Of a stretch of DNA of 64,000 nt, positions 34,146 through 43,788 are shown in pieces (position 1 is the stretch's first letter; each line of letters opens with the position of its first letter). The stretch lies in the NCBI GenBank assembly GCA_965262565.1, contig CBDHFQ010000017.1, forward strand, positions 124,001 to 188,000, written 5' to 3'. Source of the DNA: CBDHFQ01 sp965262565 (GTDB lineage Bacteria; Bacteroidota; Bacteroidia; J057). The position numbers and the translations under genes are program-made. Below the pieces are notes generated by a model. It was not told the DNA's origin. It ran no database searches and saw only the letters and a list, made by a program, of their open reading frames with translations.

Positions 34146-34922
34146 ATGGATAATGCAAATATGAATCTTACGTTAAAAGTCTGGAGACAGACTAGCGCCA
34201 AAACGAAAGGAAATTTAGTCGAATATAAACTTAAAGGAGTATCTCCTGATATGTCCTTCCTGGAAATGATGGACATGTTAAATGAGGATCTTATTAAAAA
34301 AGGAGAGGATCCTGTAGCATTTGATCACGACTGTCGTGAAGGGATTTGCGGATCTTGCGGAATGGTTATCAATGGTTTTTCTCATGGTCCTAACTCACTT
34401 ACAACGACATGCCAGTTGCACATGAGAAGCTTTAAAGATGGGGATACGATTTATATAGAGCCCTGGAGATCGAAAGCATTCCCCATTATCAAAGACCTTA
34501 TCGTAGATAGAGGAGCCTTTGACTCTATTATACAGGCAGGAGGCTACATCTCGGTAAATACAGGAAGTGCCCCAGAAGCAAATGAAATTCCCGTACGCAG
34601 AGAAATGGCAGAAGAAGCGATGAATGCCGCAGCATGCATTGGATGTGGAGCCTGTGTAGCAGCCTGTCCTAATGCTTCAGCTATGTTATTTACTTCTGCT
34701 AAAGTAGCACATTTGGGGAGATTACCTCAAGGTCAAATGGAAAGAATGCTCAGAGTTCAGAAAATGGTGGATGCCATGGATGAAGCAGGATTTGGAAATT
34801 GTTCCTTTACGGGTGCGTGCGAAAAAGCCTGTCCCAAAGGTATTTCCATTACAAATATTTCAAGAATGAATGCTGATTATATTAAATCAACTGTTTTTTC
34901 TGAGGTAGATGCTGGTGCCTAA
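34146..34922 (+). CDS. sdhB: Succinate dehydrogenase/fumarate reductase iron-sulfur subunit
   Basis: A 258-residue subunit that carries electrons from FAD to the quinone site. The [2Fe-2S] cluster ligands are in DCREGICGSCGMVI, and the fourth Cys in LTTTCQLHM, near residues 62-97. The C-terminal domain has CIGCGACVAACPN for one cluster and CSFTGACEKACPKGIS for the other cluster. The N-terminal five residues before NLTLKVWRQ look like an ordinary extension. It closes the sdhCAB operon, which ends in a strong terminator. Confidence 0.97.
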   Translation: MDNANMNLTLKVWRQTSAKTKGNLVEYKLKGVSPDMSFLEMMDMLNEDLIKKGEDPVAFDHDCREGICGSCGMVINGFSHGPNSLTTTCQLHMRSFKDGDTIYIEPWRSKAFPIIKDLIVDRGAFDSIIQAGGYISVNTGSAPEANEIPVRREMAEEAMNAAACIGCGACVAACPNASAMLFTSAKVAHLGRLPQGQMERMLRVQKMVDAMDEAGFGNCSFTGACEKACPKGISITNISRMNADYIKSTVFSEVDAGA

Positions 34923-34961
34923 GGCTCATTCAGCATCACAGAATTTCTAGTGTAAAAGATG

Positions 34962-35000
34962 GAGAGGATCATTTGTATTATTTGATCCTCTCTTTATTTA
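34962..35000 (+). terminator. Intrinsic terminator of the sdhCAB operon
   Basis: A 10-bp perfect stem GAGAGGATCA / TGATCCTCTC (34962-34971, 34983-34992) with an 11-base loop is followed by TTTATTTATT. Confidence 0.85.
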
Positions 35001-35047
35001 TTGGCACACGTCATTATAATACACCATACCACATAGCAGCTACATTT

Positions 35048-38000
35048 CTACTGAGTTTTTAGCCATTGTTGGGACCATATCTGTCCGCCAGAGCTAATAT
35101 TAAGCTTATATACACCAACTGATAAATGGGGAAAGAAGAAACTTTCTTTCCATCTGCCAGACTTAATCTCTCTTTTTTGAGAAAAGATTGTTTTCCCCTG
35201 AAAATCCGTCAAGGTAAAGTCAACTTCTCTGTCCGAAAGCGAATTCCATGAGATAAAAAATGATCCATTATTGGGATTCGGAAATAATTCAAATTCGAAA
35301 GATAAATCCGGTGAGACACTGGTCGCCAAACTATCCATTTCTACTACAACAACTTGCTCAAATTCATCACTTCCACAATCATTTGTTGCTAGCAATGTGA
35401 TTGTAAAATTTCCGGTGTCAAGATATGTGTGAACAGGCTCCCTATCATTAGAACTATTGCCATCTCCAAAATCCCATATAATATTAGCTGCTTCCCTAGA
35501 AGTATTGAAGGTAATTAGTTGATTGCCTACTAATTCATATGTAAAAGAAGCTTCAGGATTGGCTTTAATGTCAATGGCTACAGAATCACTACTCGCACAC
35601 CCATCTTCATTTACGGCAGTAACCGCATAAATACCCGATTTTTCCACAGAAATTAAATTGGAGACTTCTCCTGTTGACCAGCTATAGGTCATTCCTCCAA
35701 CACCGGCATCTAACACTTCAATTAAACATGCCTCACGATCAGGGCCAAGATCGACATTTGGCATTGGGGATATACTCACCTCGATGGTATCTGTCCTCGA
35801 ACAACCTTCCTCATTTTGAAAACTTAACCAATATTTTCCAGAAGAATTCACTAAAATACTATCAGCATCTTCTCCAGTGGACCACTGGTATGTTACATTT
35901 TCGGCTGATGAACTGATCCACACGGGCCCACAACTTTTAATCCTATCCTCTAAGCCAGGATCAGGGAGTTCTATTGCTTCGTCAATGATTACTGCGACTA
36001 CTGTATCTTTACAAGCATTGGCATCCGAAATGACAATCTCGTAGGTTCCCGAACTCAAACCACCGAATTGGCTGGTATCTGGAATACCTGGATGATCCCA
36101 ATCGAAAGAAAATGGAGCAATGCCCGTTTCAGGCGATAAACTGATCATTCCATCTGAGTTTTGGCAGCTAGCATTCTTAATGATACTACCTACTTCTACA
36201 CTTGGAGTTCCTGCTATGGTTACAGAAGCCATTGCCTCACAACCATTTTCATCCGTTACCTCAACACTATACGTTCCAGCACTTAATTCGGTAGCAAAAC
36301 TATCAGCCAAGACTTCTCCCATATTCCAATTAAAATTATAAGGAGCAAATCCTCCACTTACTTTGGCCAGGGCATTTCCCGTAGCTAATCCACAACTAGC
36401 ATCCTTCCATTCAGATATTTCTACCTGTGGTCCACTGATCTCTCGTACTATTGCAGTATCAACTACTGAACAACCGAAAGAATTAGTACCAATTACTTCG
36501 TATATACCGAAGGAGAGATTTTCCAACCTATCTCCTTGAGTAATGGGGTCCGTCTGCCATTCAAAAGAAACGGATTGTTGATCAACTGCTACCGCTTCCA
36601 CTACCCCATTTTCTTTTCCACAAGTTTCATCCATCACAGTTTGAACTTGAAAGGAAGCAGCAGGCCGAATAAGTAGACTGGTGTCCTCAGAAATATTGAC
36701 CATTCCACAAGCTCCTCTGGCTTCTAAACTTATCGTATATGCCCCTGGCATTAAATCAGATAGAGCAGGTTCAAAGGAAGAGGTTTGATAAGAGGTATCA
36801 CCTTGAATGGTCCAGGTAAATGATTCTCCATTCTCAGTAATGTTATCCACATTGACTATATCCCCTTCACATACTTCTCCATCTTCCAACACAAAAACAG
36901 CGGATAATGATGTCCTGGACACGGTCGGAAAAATAGCATGGGAAACGGAAAGTCCTCCATAACTGTTTTCATAAGAAACCCATGCACCATTTTCTCTTTG
37001 TTCCCAAGCCGTTCCTGGGCTAGTTTGCCCATCTACATTAGTAATTAACGTAACCGTATCAGTAATTTCTCCCTGCAAACCATAAAAAAGTTCTATCCCT
37101 ATATAGAAGGGTCCATTAACGCTCACCTGCTCATCAAAAGTAATGACTGTCAATTCACCTTCTTGAATATCGTCGGCTATATCCTGGATCAATAAGTCTT
37201 TACCTGCCAATTCTAATCCGGGTAAGCCTGTATTATTATTTTCATCCCATACTACAACACGAACTTTGGCATCTTCATTTTGATATATTGCAGAGCCAAA
37301 ACCCAAAATAGCCCCTGTGACTACAGAAAAAGAAGATAAATTCTCAAAGCGATCTGCCTTAGCTCTATCAGCGAAACTATTATGTCCACTAATGGTACCA
37401 GCTCCATTATTAAGGTTATACACTGCCGGAGTCCCATTATTAAAATTGTCCAATGTATCGCAGGCTACTTCTTCACAGCTTTGAACTTCTATAAATGCAT
37501 TTTTTTCAATGCTATCTTCCCGCCCCTCTCCGTCAGTTACAAGGAGAAATACGTCGTAAAATCCCGGTTCATTATACTGCACATTGGGGTTTTCTTCATT
37601 TGAACTAGAAGGATTTCCTCCTGGAAACCGCCATTCGTAGGATGTTGCCCTCAGACTGTTATTTTCAAAATTAACTACTAAAGGCCCACATTCACTTAAT
37701 GGATCGGCAGAGAAGTCAGCTTGTGGACCGACCGTTTCTGTTGATCCCGTAATTTGAATATTATCCAGGAATAGATTATTCTGAAACTGGTTGACAGCTT
37801 CAAATTTTAATACTACGGTAGAATTGCCTACATAATCTGATAGATCTACTGAAAAACAATTGGTGCCTACATCTCCTTCACACCACTCCCCTTCTGTACT
37901 TGGAAAAAAAGCATTACTGGACAAAGAGGCAGTAGCAAAAGAACCTGTACCATCTTCTCCAGCTACTAAAACCCTATCAGTGAAAGTATTCCCGCAATCT

Positions 38001-39901
38001 ACAGATACCAAAATGATAAGTGAATCAGAATTAGCTCCATTAAAGCGTCTGTATGCATGCTCAAAACTTACATTTACCTGCTGCAATCCAGAAAAATCCA
38101 ATGGTGGCGTTTGTAATCCATCTCTTTGTCCTGGGTTGTTATAGTTAAAAAATTCAATTCCCACTGCTTTATTTCCTGGATCAGTTCCTCCAACCTCATA
38201 CAATTGCCACCCAATGTTATCATCAGGATTATCTACTAACCAGTCATTTGTCTCCAGGCTGCCAGATTCAAAATCTTCAATAAAAGGTAACCCCTGCCCT
38301 TCGGCAAAAATCTGTACATAATTCTCTATCAAAATGGTATCACTTCCGAATTCATTAGATACCATAAGGGTAACCGGATAGTTCCCTGCTTCCTGATAAA
38401 CCACTATAGGATTTTCCTGGTTTGAAGTCGAAGGAATACCTCCTGGGAATTGCCATGCATAATTATTCACTGTTCCTGATGAGACATCTTCAAAATTTAT
38501 ACTCAGTCCTTTACAGCCCGAAGTACTTGTAGAGGAAAAATTGGCAGAAGGAGGGACAGAGGGATTCATACAGCCTAAAAAGGAAGCAGCATTAATCCTA
38601 CCCGCTCCCAGTAGCCCTTCAAACCCCTGGTTTACATTATCTATATTATCAGCAGTTGAAGTCAGGCAACTCAGTATTTGATCTGGAGTGGCATTTTGAA
38701 CATATGATTTGGCTAATCCACACAATCCGGCTACTAAGGGGGAAGCCATAGATGTGCCACTTAATAACCCATAAGACTGATCACTGCCGGCTAAGGTACT
38801 GAATATTTGCAGACCTGGAGCAGTTACATCTATCGTTTCACCATAGTTGGAAAAACTGGCTTTTCCATCATCCTGCTTGGAAGCAGCTACGGAGATCACA
38901 TGATTATATCCAGCCGGATAAAATACTTCATCCGAATTATCATTCCCTGCTGCGGCTACTAAGACAATCCCTGCTTCATGTGCAACATCTATCAAATCTT
39001 GAAAAGTCTGGCTAAACACAGGGCCTCCCCATGACATATTAATGACATCAGCATTATTATTAATCGCATATTGAATGGTAGAGAACACCTCTTCTATCAC
39101 TCTTGCATCTTCCGTATCATCACTGGTCGCTTTTAGGCTCATAATCTTAGCGCCAAAGCCGATAGAAGCTATTCCTATGCCATTATTTGAGGCTGCGCTG
39201 GCGATACCGGCAACATGAGTTCCATGTGTAAATACCTCATTTGAGGCGGAAGGCGGAGGATTGGGATCGTTATCATTATCTGCTAAATCCCAGCCATGAA
39301 CATCATCAATAAAGCCATTATTGTCATTATCCAAACCATCTCCGGGAATCTCTCCTGGGTTTACCCATAAATTAGGAGATAAATCTTCATGGGTGATTCT
39401 CACTGCATCATCTATGATGGCGATAACTGCCCCTGAACCTGCATGAATATCCCAAGCCTGGCTTGCCTGGATGTTAGATAAATGCCACTGAGAATTAATG
39501 TTAGGATCATCAGGATCTAACAATGTTCTATACAATGGAACCTTTTCTACGTACAGAATATCTTCCTGTCGGTTGAGATAGGATATAAGATATTCCAGTT
39601 CATCCTCATCAACTTCTTCAAAAGAGAAACGAAATATATTAGCCAGGGATGGATGGGACATTTGCTGAAAAACTGCTCGAATATCTTTAATGTGAAAAGA
39701 AGAAAGGTGTTGAAACCATCCTGTTTGTTCCAATGAGCTAACATCTCCCTTTTTTAACAAGGCTGCTGTTCGGTTAGCATTGTCTGAAAGTTTAATGAAT
39801 AATGTGTTTTGCTGATGATCCTTACCGGTAGATTGTGCATTTACTGTGATACTAAATAAAAGAGCAATAGAAGTAATACTTAAGTATTTATATATCATCA
39901 A
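35048..39901 (-). CDS. Large secreted subtilisin-like (S8) protease/adhesin with T9SS sorting domain
   Basis: A 1617-residue exported protein. After the signal peptide (about 22 residues) comes a propeptide-like part to residue 130. The S8 domain spans about 140-440: catalytic D164 in AIIDDAV, H226 in HGTHVAG, oxyanion N320 in AAAGND and nucleophile S384 in SGTSMASP. It has DDA where many subtilases have DTG. Then a PKD domain (about 445-530), a MAM-like jelly roll (540-720), a second PKD, another beta-sandwich, several SprB-like Ig repeats (CGLATGNALAKVSGGFAPYN), and a further PKD near 1450-1530. The final 80 residues are a type A sorting domain (LFPNPNNGSFFISWNS). It is likely to be a cell-surface protease that also binds polymers. 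Confidence 0.93.
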   Translation of the reverse strand: MMIYKYLSITSIALLFSITVNAQSTGKDHQQNTLFIKLSDNANRTAALLKKGDVSSLEQTGWFQHLSSFHIKDIRAVFQQMSHPSLANIFRFSFEEVDEDELEYLISYLNRQEDILYVEKVPLYRTLLDPDDPNINSQWHLSNIQASQAWDIHAGSGAVIAIIDDAVRITHEDLSPNLWVNPGEIPGDGLDNDNNGFIDDVHGWDLADNDNDPNPPPSASNEVFTHGTHVAGIASAASNNGIGIASIGFGAKIMSLKATSDDTEDARVIEEVFSTIQYAINNNADVINMSWGGPVFSQTFQDLIDVAHEAGIVLVAAAGNDNSDEVFYPAGYNHVISVAASKQDDGKASFSNYGETIDVTAPGLQIFSTLAGSDQSYGLLSGTSMASPLVAGLCGLAKSYVQNATPDQILSCLTSTADNIDNVNQGFEGLLGAGRINAASFLGCMNPSVPPSANFSSTSTSGCKGLSINFEDVSSGTVNNYAWQFPGGIPSTSNQENPIVVYQEAGNYPVTLMVSNEFGSDTILIENYVQIFAEGQGLPFIEDFESGSLETNDWLVDNPDDNIGWQLYEVGGTDPGNKAVGIEFFNYNNPGQRDGLQTPPLDFSGLQQVNVSFEHAYRRFNGANSDSLIILVSVDCGNTFTDRVLVAGEDGTGSFATASLSSNAFFPSTEGEWCEGDVGTNCFSVDLSDYVGNSTVVLKFEAVNQFQNNLFLDNIQITGSTETVGPQADFSADPLSECGPLVVNFENNSLRATSYEWRFPGGNPSSSNEENPNVQYNEPGFYDVFLLVTDGEGREDSIEKNAFIEVQSCEEVACDTLDNFNNGTPAVYNLNNGAGTISGHNSFADRAKADRFENLSSFSVVTGAILGFGSAIYQNEDAKVRVVVWDENNNTGLPGLELAGKDLLIQDIADDIQEGELTVITFDEQVSVNGPFYIGIELFYGLQGEITDTVTLITNVDGQTSPGTAWEQRENGAWVSYENSYGGLSVSHAIFPTVSRTSLSAVFVLEDGEVCEGDIVNVDNITENGESFTWTIQGDTSYQTSSFEPALSDLMPGAYTISLEARGACGMVNISEDTSLLIRPAASFQVQTVMDETCGKENGVVEAVAVDQQSVSFEWQTDPITQGDRLENLSFGIYEVIGTNSFGCSVVDTAIVREISGPQVEISEWKDASCGLATGNALAKVSGGFAPYNFNWNMGEVLADSFATELSAGTYSVEVTDENGCEAMASVTIAGTPSVEVGSIIKNASCQNSDGMISLSPETGIAPFSFDWDHPGIPDTSQFGGLSSGTYEIVISDANACKDTVVAVIIDEAIELPDPGLEDRIKSCGPVWISSSAENVTYQWSTGEDADSILVNSSGKYWLSFQNEEGCSRTDTIEVSISPMPNVDLGPDREACLIEVLDAGVGGMTYSWSTGEVSNLISVEKSGIYAVTAVNEDGCASSDSVAIDIKANPEASFTYELVGNQLITFNTSREAANIIWDFGDGNSSNDREPVHTYLDTGNFTITLLATNDCGSDEFEQVVVVEMDSLATSVSPDLSFEFELFPNPNNGSFFISWNSLSDREVDFTLTDFQGKTIFSQKREIKSGRWKESFFFPHLSVGVYKLNISSGGQIWSQQWLKTQ

Positions 39902-40023
39902 TAATGGTGTATTATAATTTATTCCCCAAAAAATACTATTTTGAAGATGAAATTAATTCTCATCCTAAGCATTATCCTTACTTAACGCAAAACTAGTATA
40001 AATACATTCAATAATCATAAGAT

Positions 40024-41442
40024 GTGGGAAGATATATTATACGGAGGATTATCTATTTTTTTCCAACGATAATTTTTATAGCACTTATTTCTTTTATCTT
40101 AAGTACACAGGCACCAGGGGATGAAGTCGCTGTGCAAATCTTTAGGCAGCAACTTGAGAACAAGATAACAGTAAAAGATGTTGACAAAAAATATCGTCTG
40201 TGGAGACAGGAGCGGCATTTAGATCTCCCTGTTTTTTACTTCCGTCTGGCTAGTTATGCAGAGCCAGATACGATCATTCATTCAAATGTATATTTTGAAG
40301 CCAAGGTTCTCAGAAGATTGCTTTTTTCCTACGGAAACTGGGAATATATTCAGGCCTACGGGCAAGAAATACAACGTGTTTCCTATATATTGTATCACCA
40401 TTTCCCCAACACTCCCCACCATTCTCTTAAAAGCTTGCTTAACGGGTTAAGAAATGTTACCTCCGAATCCCAACAAGCTTATTTCATGGATCAATTGGCA
40501 ATTATAGCTCAAGATAGCACTCTTCCTACTTCTTTAACACTAGCGCTCACCCAATTAATATTTAGATATAACATTATCAAAACTTACAGAACAAGTTGGA
40601 AATTATTTATTCCTGTAATCCATTGGCACGGAAGTAAAAATCAATTCCACTTCTGGTTTAAAGACTTAATTCTGAAAGGAGAATGGGGAACATCGACTTA
40701 TGGGAACCAAGACGTTGGCAAAAGAATTAAGGAACATTTATTCTGGACCATAATCATGTCATTATCAGCCTTTATCCTAAGTTTAGCGATTAGTATTCCT
40801 CTAGGAATTTGGTCAGCACTCAACCATCATAGCAGAATAGATAGAACTTCAGGGCTTATCCTATACGTTCTGGATGGTATTCCCAACTTTTGGATGGCTT
40901 CCATATTACTATCCCTATTTGCAAATCCAGATATCTTGTATTGGTTTCCCGCCAGCTTTCAAACGAGGCTAGTTCCTTCAGAAGGACAAAGCTTATGGGC
41001 ATTATTTCTAGAACATCTTCCTCATTTAGTGTTGCCATTAATAGCTTATACCTACGGCTCTTTAGCTATTCTGAGCCGAACGATGAGATCCAGTATGTTA
41101 GAGGAGATTTCCAAAGATTATATCAGAACGGCCAAAGCAAAGGGGCTCTCCAGCTTTCAGATTTGGTACAAGCATGCGCTAAAAAATGCTATATTACCTA
41201 TTATCACCTTCTCAGCCGCTCTATTTCCATCTTTATTAAGCGGTTCAGTTATTTTGGAAACTATTTTTAGCATCCCTGGATTGGGAAGAGTTACCTGGGA
41301 AGCCATACAGTCTGAGGATCAATATCTCATCGTGGCATTATTTACTTTGACTGGAATGATGACAATTATGGGTTATATCATTACTGATATATTATATGCA
41401 TGGCTTAACCCTAGAATCAGGTCGGAATTTTCTCGTTCATGA
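40024..41442 (+). CDS. Oligopeptide/dipeptide ABC permease (OppB/DppB type)
   Basis: A 472-residue inner-membrane permease, first of two for a peptide-type importer. Start is GTG (GRYIIRRIIYFFPTIIFIALISF). The conserved permease core is in the second half: SLAISIPLGIWSALNHHS, DGIPNFWMASILL, and the ATPase-contacting EAA loop TMRSSMLEEISKDYIRTAKAKGLSSFQIWYKHALKNA (split here by family motifs) followed by LLSGSVILETIFSIPGLG. About 150 extra residues between TM1 and the rest give it a length well above the usual 310-330, as is common in Bacteroidota. It overlaps the next permease by four bases. No ATPase or binding protein is adjacent. Confidence 0.9.
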   Translation: MGRYIIRRIIYFFPTIIFIALISFILSTQAPGDEVAVQIFRQQLENKITVKDVDKKYRLWRQERHLDLPVFYFRLASYAEPDTIIHSNVYFEAKVLRRLLFSYGNWEYIQAYGQEIQRVSYILYHHFPNTPHHSLKSLLNGLRNVTSESQQAYFMDQLAIIAQDSTLPTSLTLALTQLIFRYNIIKTYRTSWKLFIPVIHWHGSKNQFHFWFKDLILKGEWGTSTYGNQDVGKRIKEHLFWTIIMSLSAFILSLAISIPLGIWSALNHHSRIDRTSGLILYVLDGIPNFWMASILLSLFANPDILYWFPASFQTRLVPSEGQSLWALFLEHLPHLVLPLIAYTYGSLAILSRTMRSSMLEEISKDYIRTAKAKGLSSFQIWYKHALKNAILPIITFSAALFPSLLSGSVILETIFSIPGLGRVTWEAIQSEDQYLIVALFTLTGMMTIMGYIITDILYAWLNPRIRSEFSRS

Positions 41443-42788
41443 AACATTTTACCTTCATATCATCTGTCCATTCAGCATTTTTCTATATGAAGAAGGGAAA
41501 CGTCCGATTTGATACATGGATTTTTCTGGCTAGCATTTGGATTTTATGTTGGATGTTACTCGCCTTATTAGCCCCCATCATCGCAAATAATAAACCCCTC
41601 TACTGTATCATTAATGGACAGGCATATTTTCCGGTGTTTGAATCCACGAATAATCAGATTCAAACAAATCGGGAAAGTGAATCTGCTATTTATATTCCGG
41701 GAATAGGCAAGAGCTGGAAGGATCTGGCTTATGATTACGTTATTTGGCCTATCATCCCTTATAATGGAAATGTTTCATCAAATATTGTTTTTTCTCAGCC
41801 TCCTTTCACTATTCAGTACAAAAAATTTTCGGGCGGTCAGCAAGTTCCACTATCCTTTGGAGAACAGCACTGGCTGGGAAGTACACATGATGGAAGAGAT
41901 TTGCTGGCTGCCCTTATTTATGGAAGTAGAACTGCATTATTTTTTAGTATTTCAATCATAATTCTCAGTGTCATTCTGGGAATAGGTATGGGAGGCATAG
42001 CTGGCTATTTTGGAGATCGGCACATTTCCATGGACAGAGGGAGCATCATATTTCTCATTGTTGGATTGATCTTGGCATATTATTATGGATGGTATCTCCG
42101 CTCATATGTAATGTATGATGCTATACAATTAAGTAGTAGTACATTTCTATATCATGTATGCCTTAGTATACTCATTACTATCCTGTGTATAGCATTAATG
42201 ATTATGATAGCACGAGGTCTTCAATTCCTTCCCATTTTCAATAAAAAAGTATATCTACCTGTAGATCAATTTATATTAAGAATCATTGAAACCATAAGAA
42301 GCATTCCTATCTTTATTTTATTACTCACGATGGGAGTTATTTTTAATCATCAAATAGGATATTTCATTTTATCCATCTCATGTCTCAGCTGGGTGGGATA
42401 CGCCAGATTAGTCAGAGGGGAAATAATGAGGATAAAGCGATTGGAATTTATTGATGCAAATAGGTTGATGGGATTTTCTTCTATCTATATTCTATTCAGG
42501 CATATTGTTCCTAATGTAATGCCTGTATTATGGGTTTCAGTGTTTTTGGGAATAGGCAATATGGTCCTTGCAGAGTCGGCACTTTCTTTTCTCAATGTAG
42601 GTTTTCCACCAGGAACTCCCAGTTGGGGAAAGTTGATTTCCTCAGCCAAGCAGTTAAATATGTCCCTTTGGTGGGTAGCTATTTTTCCAGGAGTAGTCTT
42701 GACATTGACTGTATTATCATTCAATTTATGGGGAGAAAAATTTCGGGATTTGGCAGATCCTGTGCAATTTAAGGAGAATAATCATTAA
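41439..42788 (+). CDS. Oligopeptide/dipeptide ABC permease (OppC/DppC type)
   Basis: A 449-residue partner permease of the preceding gene, translationally coupled by ATGA overlap. The N-terminal TM helix (IWILCWMLLALLAPIIANN) is followed by an extra periplasmic insertion of about 100 residues, with HWLGSTHDGRDLLAALIYGSR, a usual OppC motif, near 147-167. The ATPase-coupling region is YARLVRGEIMRIKRLEFIDA, and the end has ESALSFLNVGFPPGTPSWGKL, typical of the family. The pair needs an OppD/F ATPase and a substrate-binding protein, none of which are in the window. The next gene, batB, begins 22 bases downstream. Confidence 0.9.
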   Translation: MKHFTFISSVHSAFFYMKKGNVRFDTWIFLASIWILCWMLLALLAPIIANNKPLYCIINGQAYFPVFESTNNQIQTNRESESAIYIPGIGKSWKDLAYDYVIWPIIPYNGNVSSNIVFSQPPFTIQYKKFSGGQQVPLSFGEQHWLGSTHDGRDLLAALIYGSRTALFFSISIIILSVILGIGMGGIAGYFGDRHISMDRGSIIFLIVGLILAYYYGWYLRSYVMYDAIQLSSSTFLYHVCLSILITILCIALMIMIARGLQFLPIFNKKVYLPVDQFILRIIETIRSIPIFILLLTMGVIFNHQIGYFILSISCLSWVGYARLVRGEIMRIKRLEFIDANRLMGFSSIYILFRHIVPNVMPVLWVSVFLGIGNMVLAESALSFLNVGFPPGTPSWGKLISSAKQLNMSLWWVAIFPGVVLTLTVLSFNLWGEKFRDLADPVQFKENNH

Positions 42789-42810
42789 TTATTATTTTTA
42801 AGAGAGCTAG

Positions 42811-43788
42811 ATGTTGAATTGGATTTATCCAGAATATTGGGTGTGGTTCTTGCTCCTTCCGATATTTGTAGGTGCCCTGGTAATAGGATACCTACGATTT
42901 ATTCGTTTTTTACGTCCTTTTTTTTCAGGAAAAGAGGTTAGAAGGAGCTATCCCGCCTTAAATATGGTATTGAGATGTTTAATGTTTTTGGGAGTTTGTT
43001 TAGCTCTCTTAGGGCCTTACTGGGGAAAGAATATGGAGAAAGCTACGATTCTGGGAAGAGAAATATTTATTGTGTTAGATGTTTCTGCCAGTATGAATAT
43101 CACTGATGTAGCACCAAATCGTCTGGATAAAGCAAAATCTATATTAAAAGAAATTATAGAGCAACTCAAAGGAGATAAACTGGGCATTATATTATTCGCA
43201 GATCGTTCTTACTTACATTGTCCTTTAACTCAGGATTATGAAGCTCTATCCCTTTTTTTGGATATGGCTCAAACAAATTTATTTTCAGAAACAGGAACGA
43301 ATATCAGAAAGGGCTTAGGATTAGCATTAGAAAGAATTCAAGCATCTCCTCCGATTTCAGAGCAAACCACCAGAGCGATTATTTTGGCGTCCGATGGGGA
43401 GGATTTTGGTGATTCATATCTCTCTATTTTGAGAAGATTATCAGCTGAAGGTGTAAAAGTATTTCCCATTGGTATAGGAACAAAAGAAGGAGGTAAAGTT
43501 CCATCTCCATATGTCCAAAACGCTGGATTTCCGGCTTCTTCCCATGTTATTTCTGCTATTAATGATAAAAGTTTGATAGCTATCGCAGAACATTTTAATA
43601 CTCCATACACCTGGATATACCAACCCTATCAAGATATCAAAGAGCTCAAAAGAGAATTGACACGCCTGGATACTTCTCCTATTGCCTCTAAGGTAAATGA
43701 TGTTAAACAGAATCGTTATCAATTATTCGTATTGTTTTCCCTTTTGTGTTGGATCATTAGTATATTTCTTAAACCAGTGAAAGCATGA
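42811..43788 (+). CDS. batB: BatB-like von Willebrand A domain membrane protein
   Basis: A 325-residue protein anchored by two N-terminal transmembrane helices (near 10-30 and 52-70) and one at the C terminus. The von Willebrand A domain between them has the complete metal-ion site: DVSASMN with D90, S92 and S94, then the Thr in SETGTN and the Asp in ASDGED. These are features of Bat proteins, which occur with MoxR ATPases in Bacteroidota and were linked to aerotolerance or envelope stress. The MoxR and BatA genes normally found upstream are absent; instead two peptide permeases precede it. It overlaps batC by four bases. Confidence 0.9.
   Translation: MLNWIYPEYWVWFLLLPIFVGALVIGYLRFIRFLRPFFSGKEVRRSYPALNMVLRCLMFLGVCLALLGPYWGKNMEKATILGREIFIVLDVSASMNITDVAPNRLDKAKSILKEIIEQLKGDKLGIILFADRSYLHCPLTQDYEALSLFLDMAQTNLFSETGTNIRKGLGLALERIQASPPISEQTTRAIILASDGEDFGDSYLSILRRLSAEGVKVFPIGIGTKEGGKVPSPYVQNAGFPASSHVISAINDKSLIAIAEHFNTPYTWIYQPYQDIKELKRELTRLDTSPIASKVNDVKQNRYQLFVLFSLLCWIISIFLKPVKA

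Noticed and set aside
36000..39900. Several plus-strand ORFs of 70-95 codons within the S8 protease gene
   Set aside because: All are antisense shadows of a continuous 1617-codon gene with clear domains.
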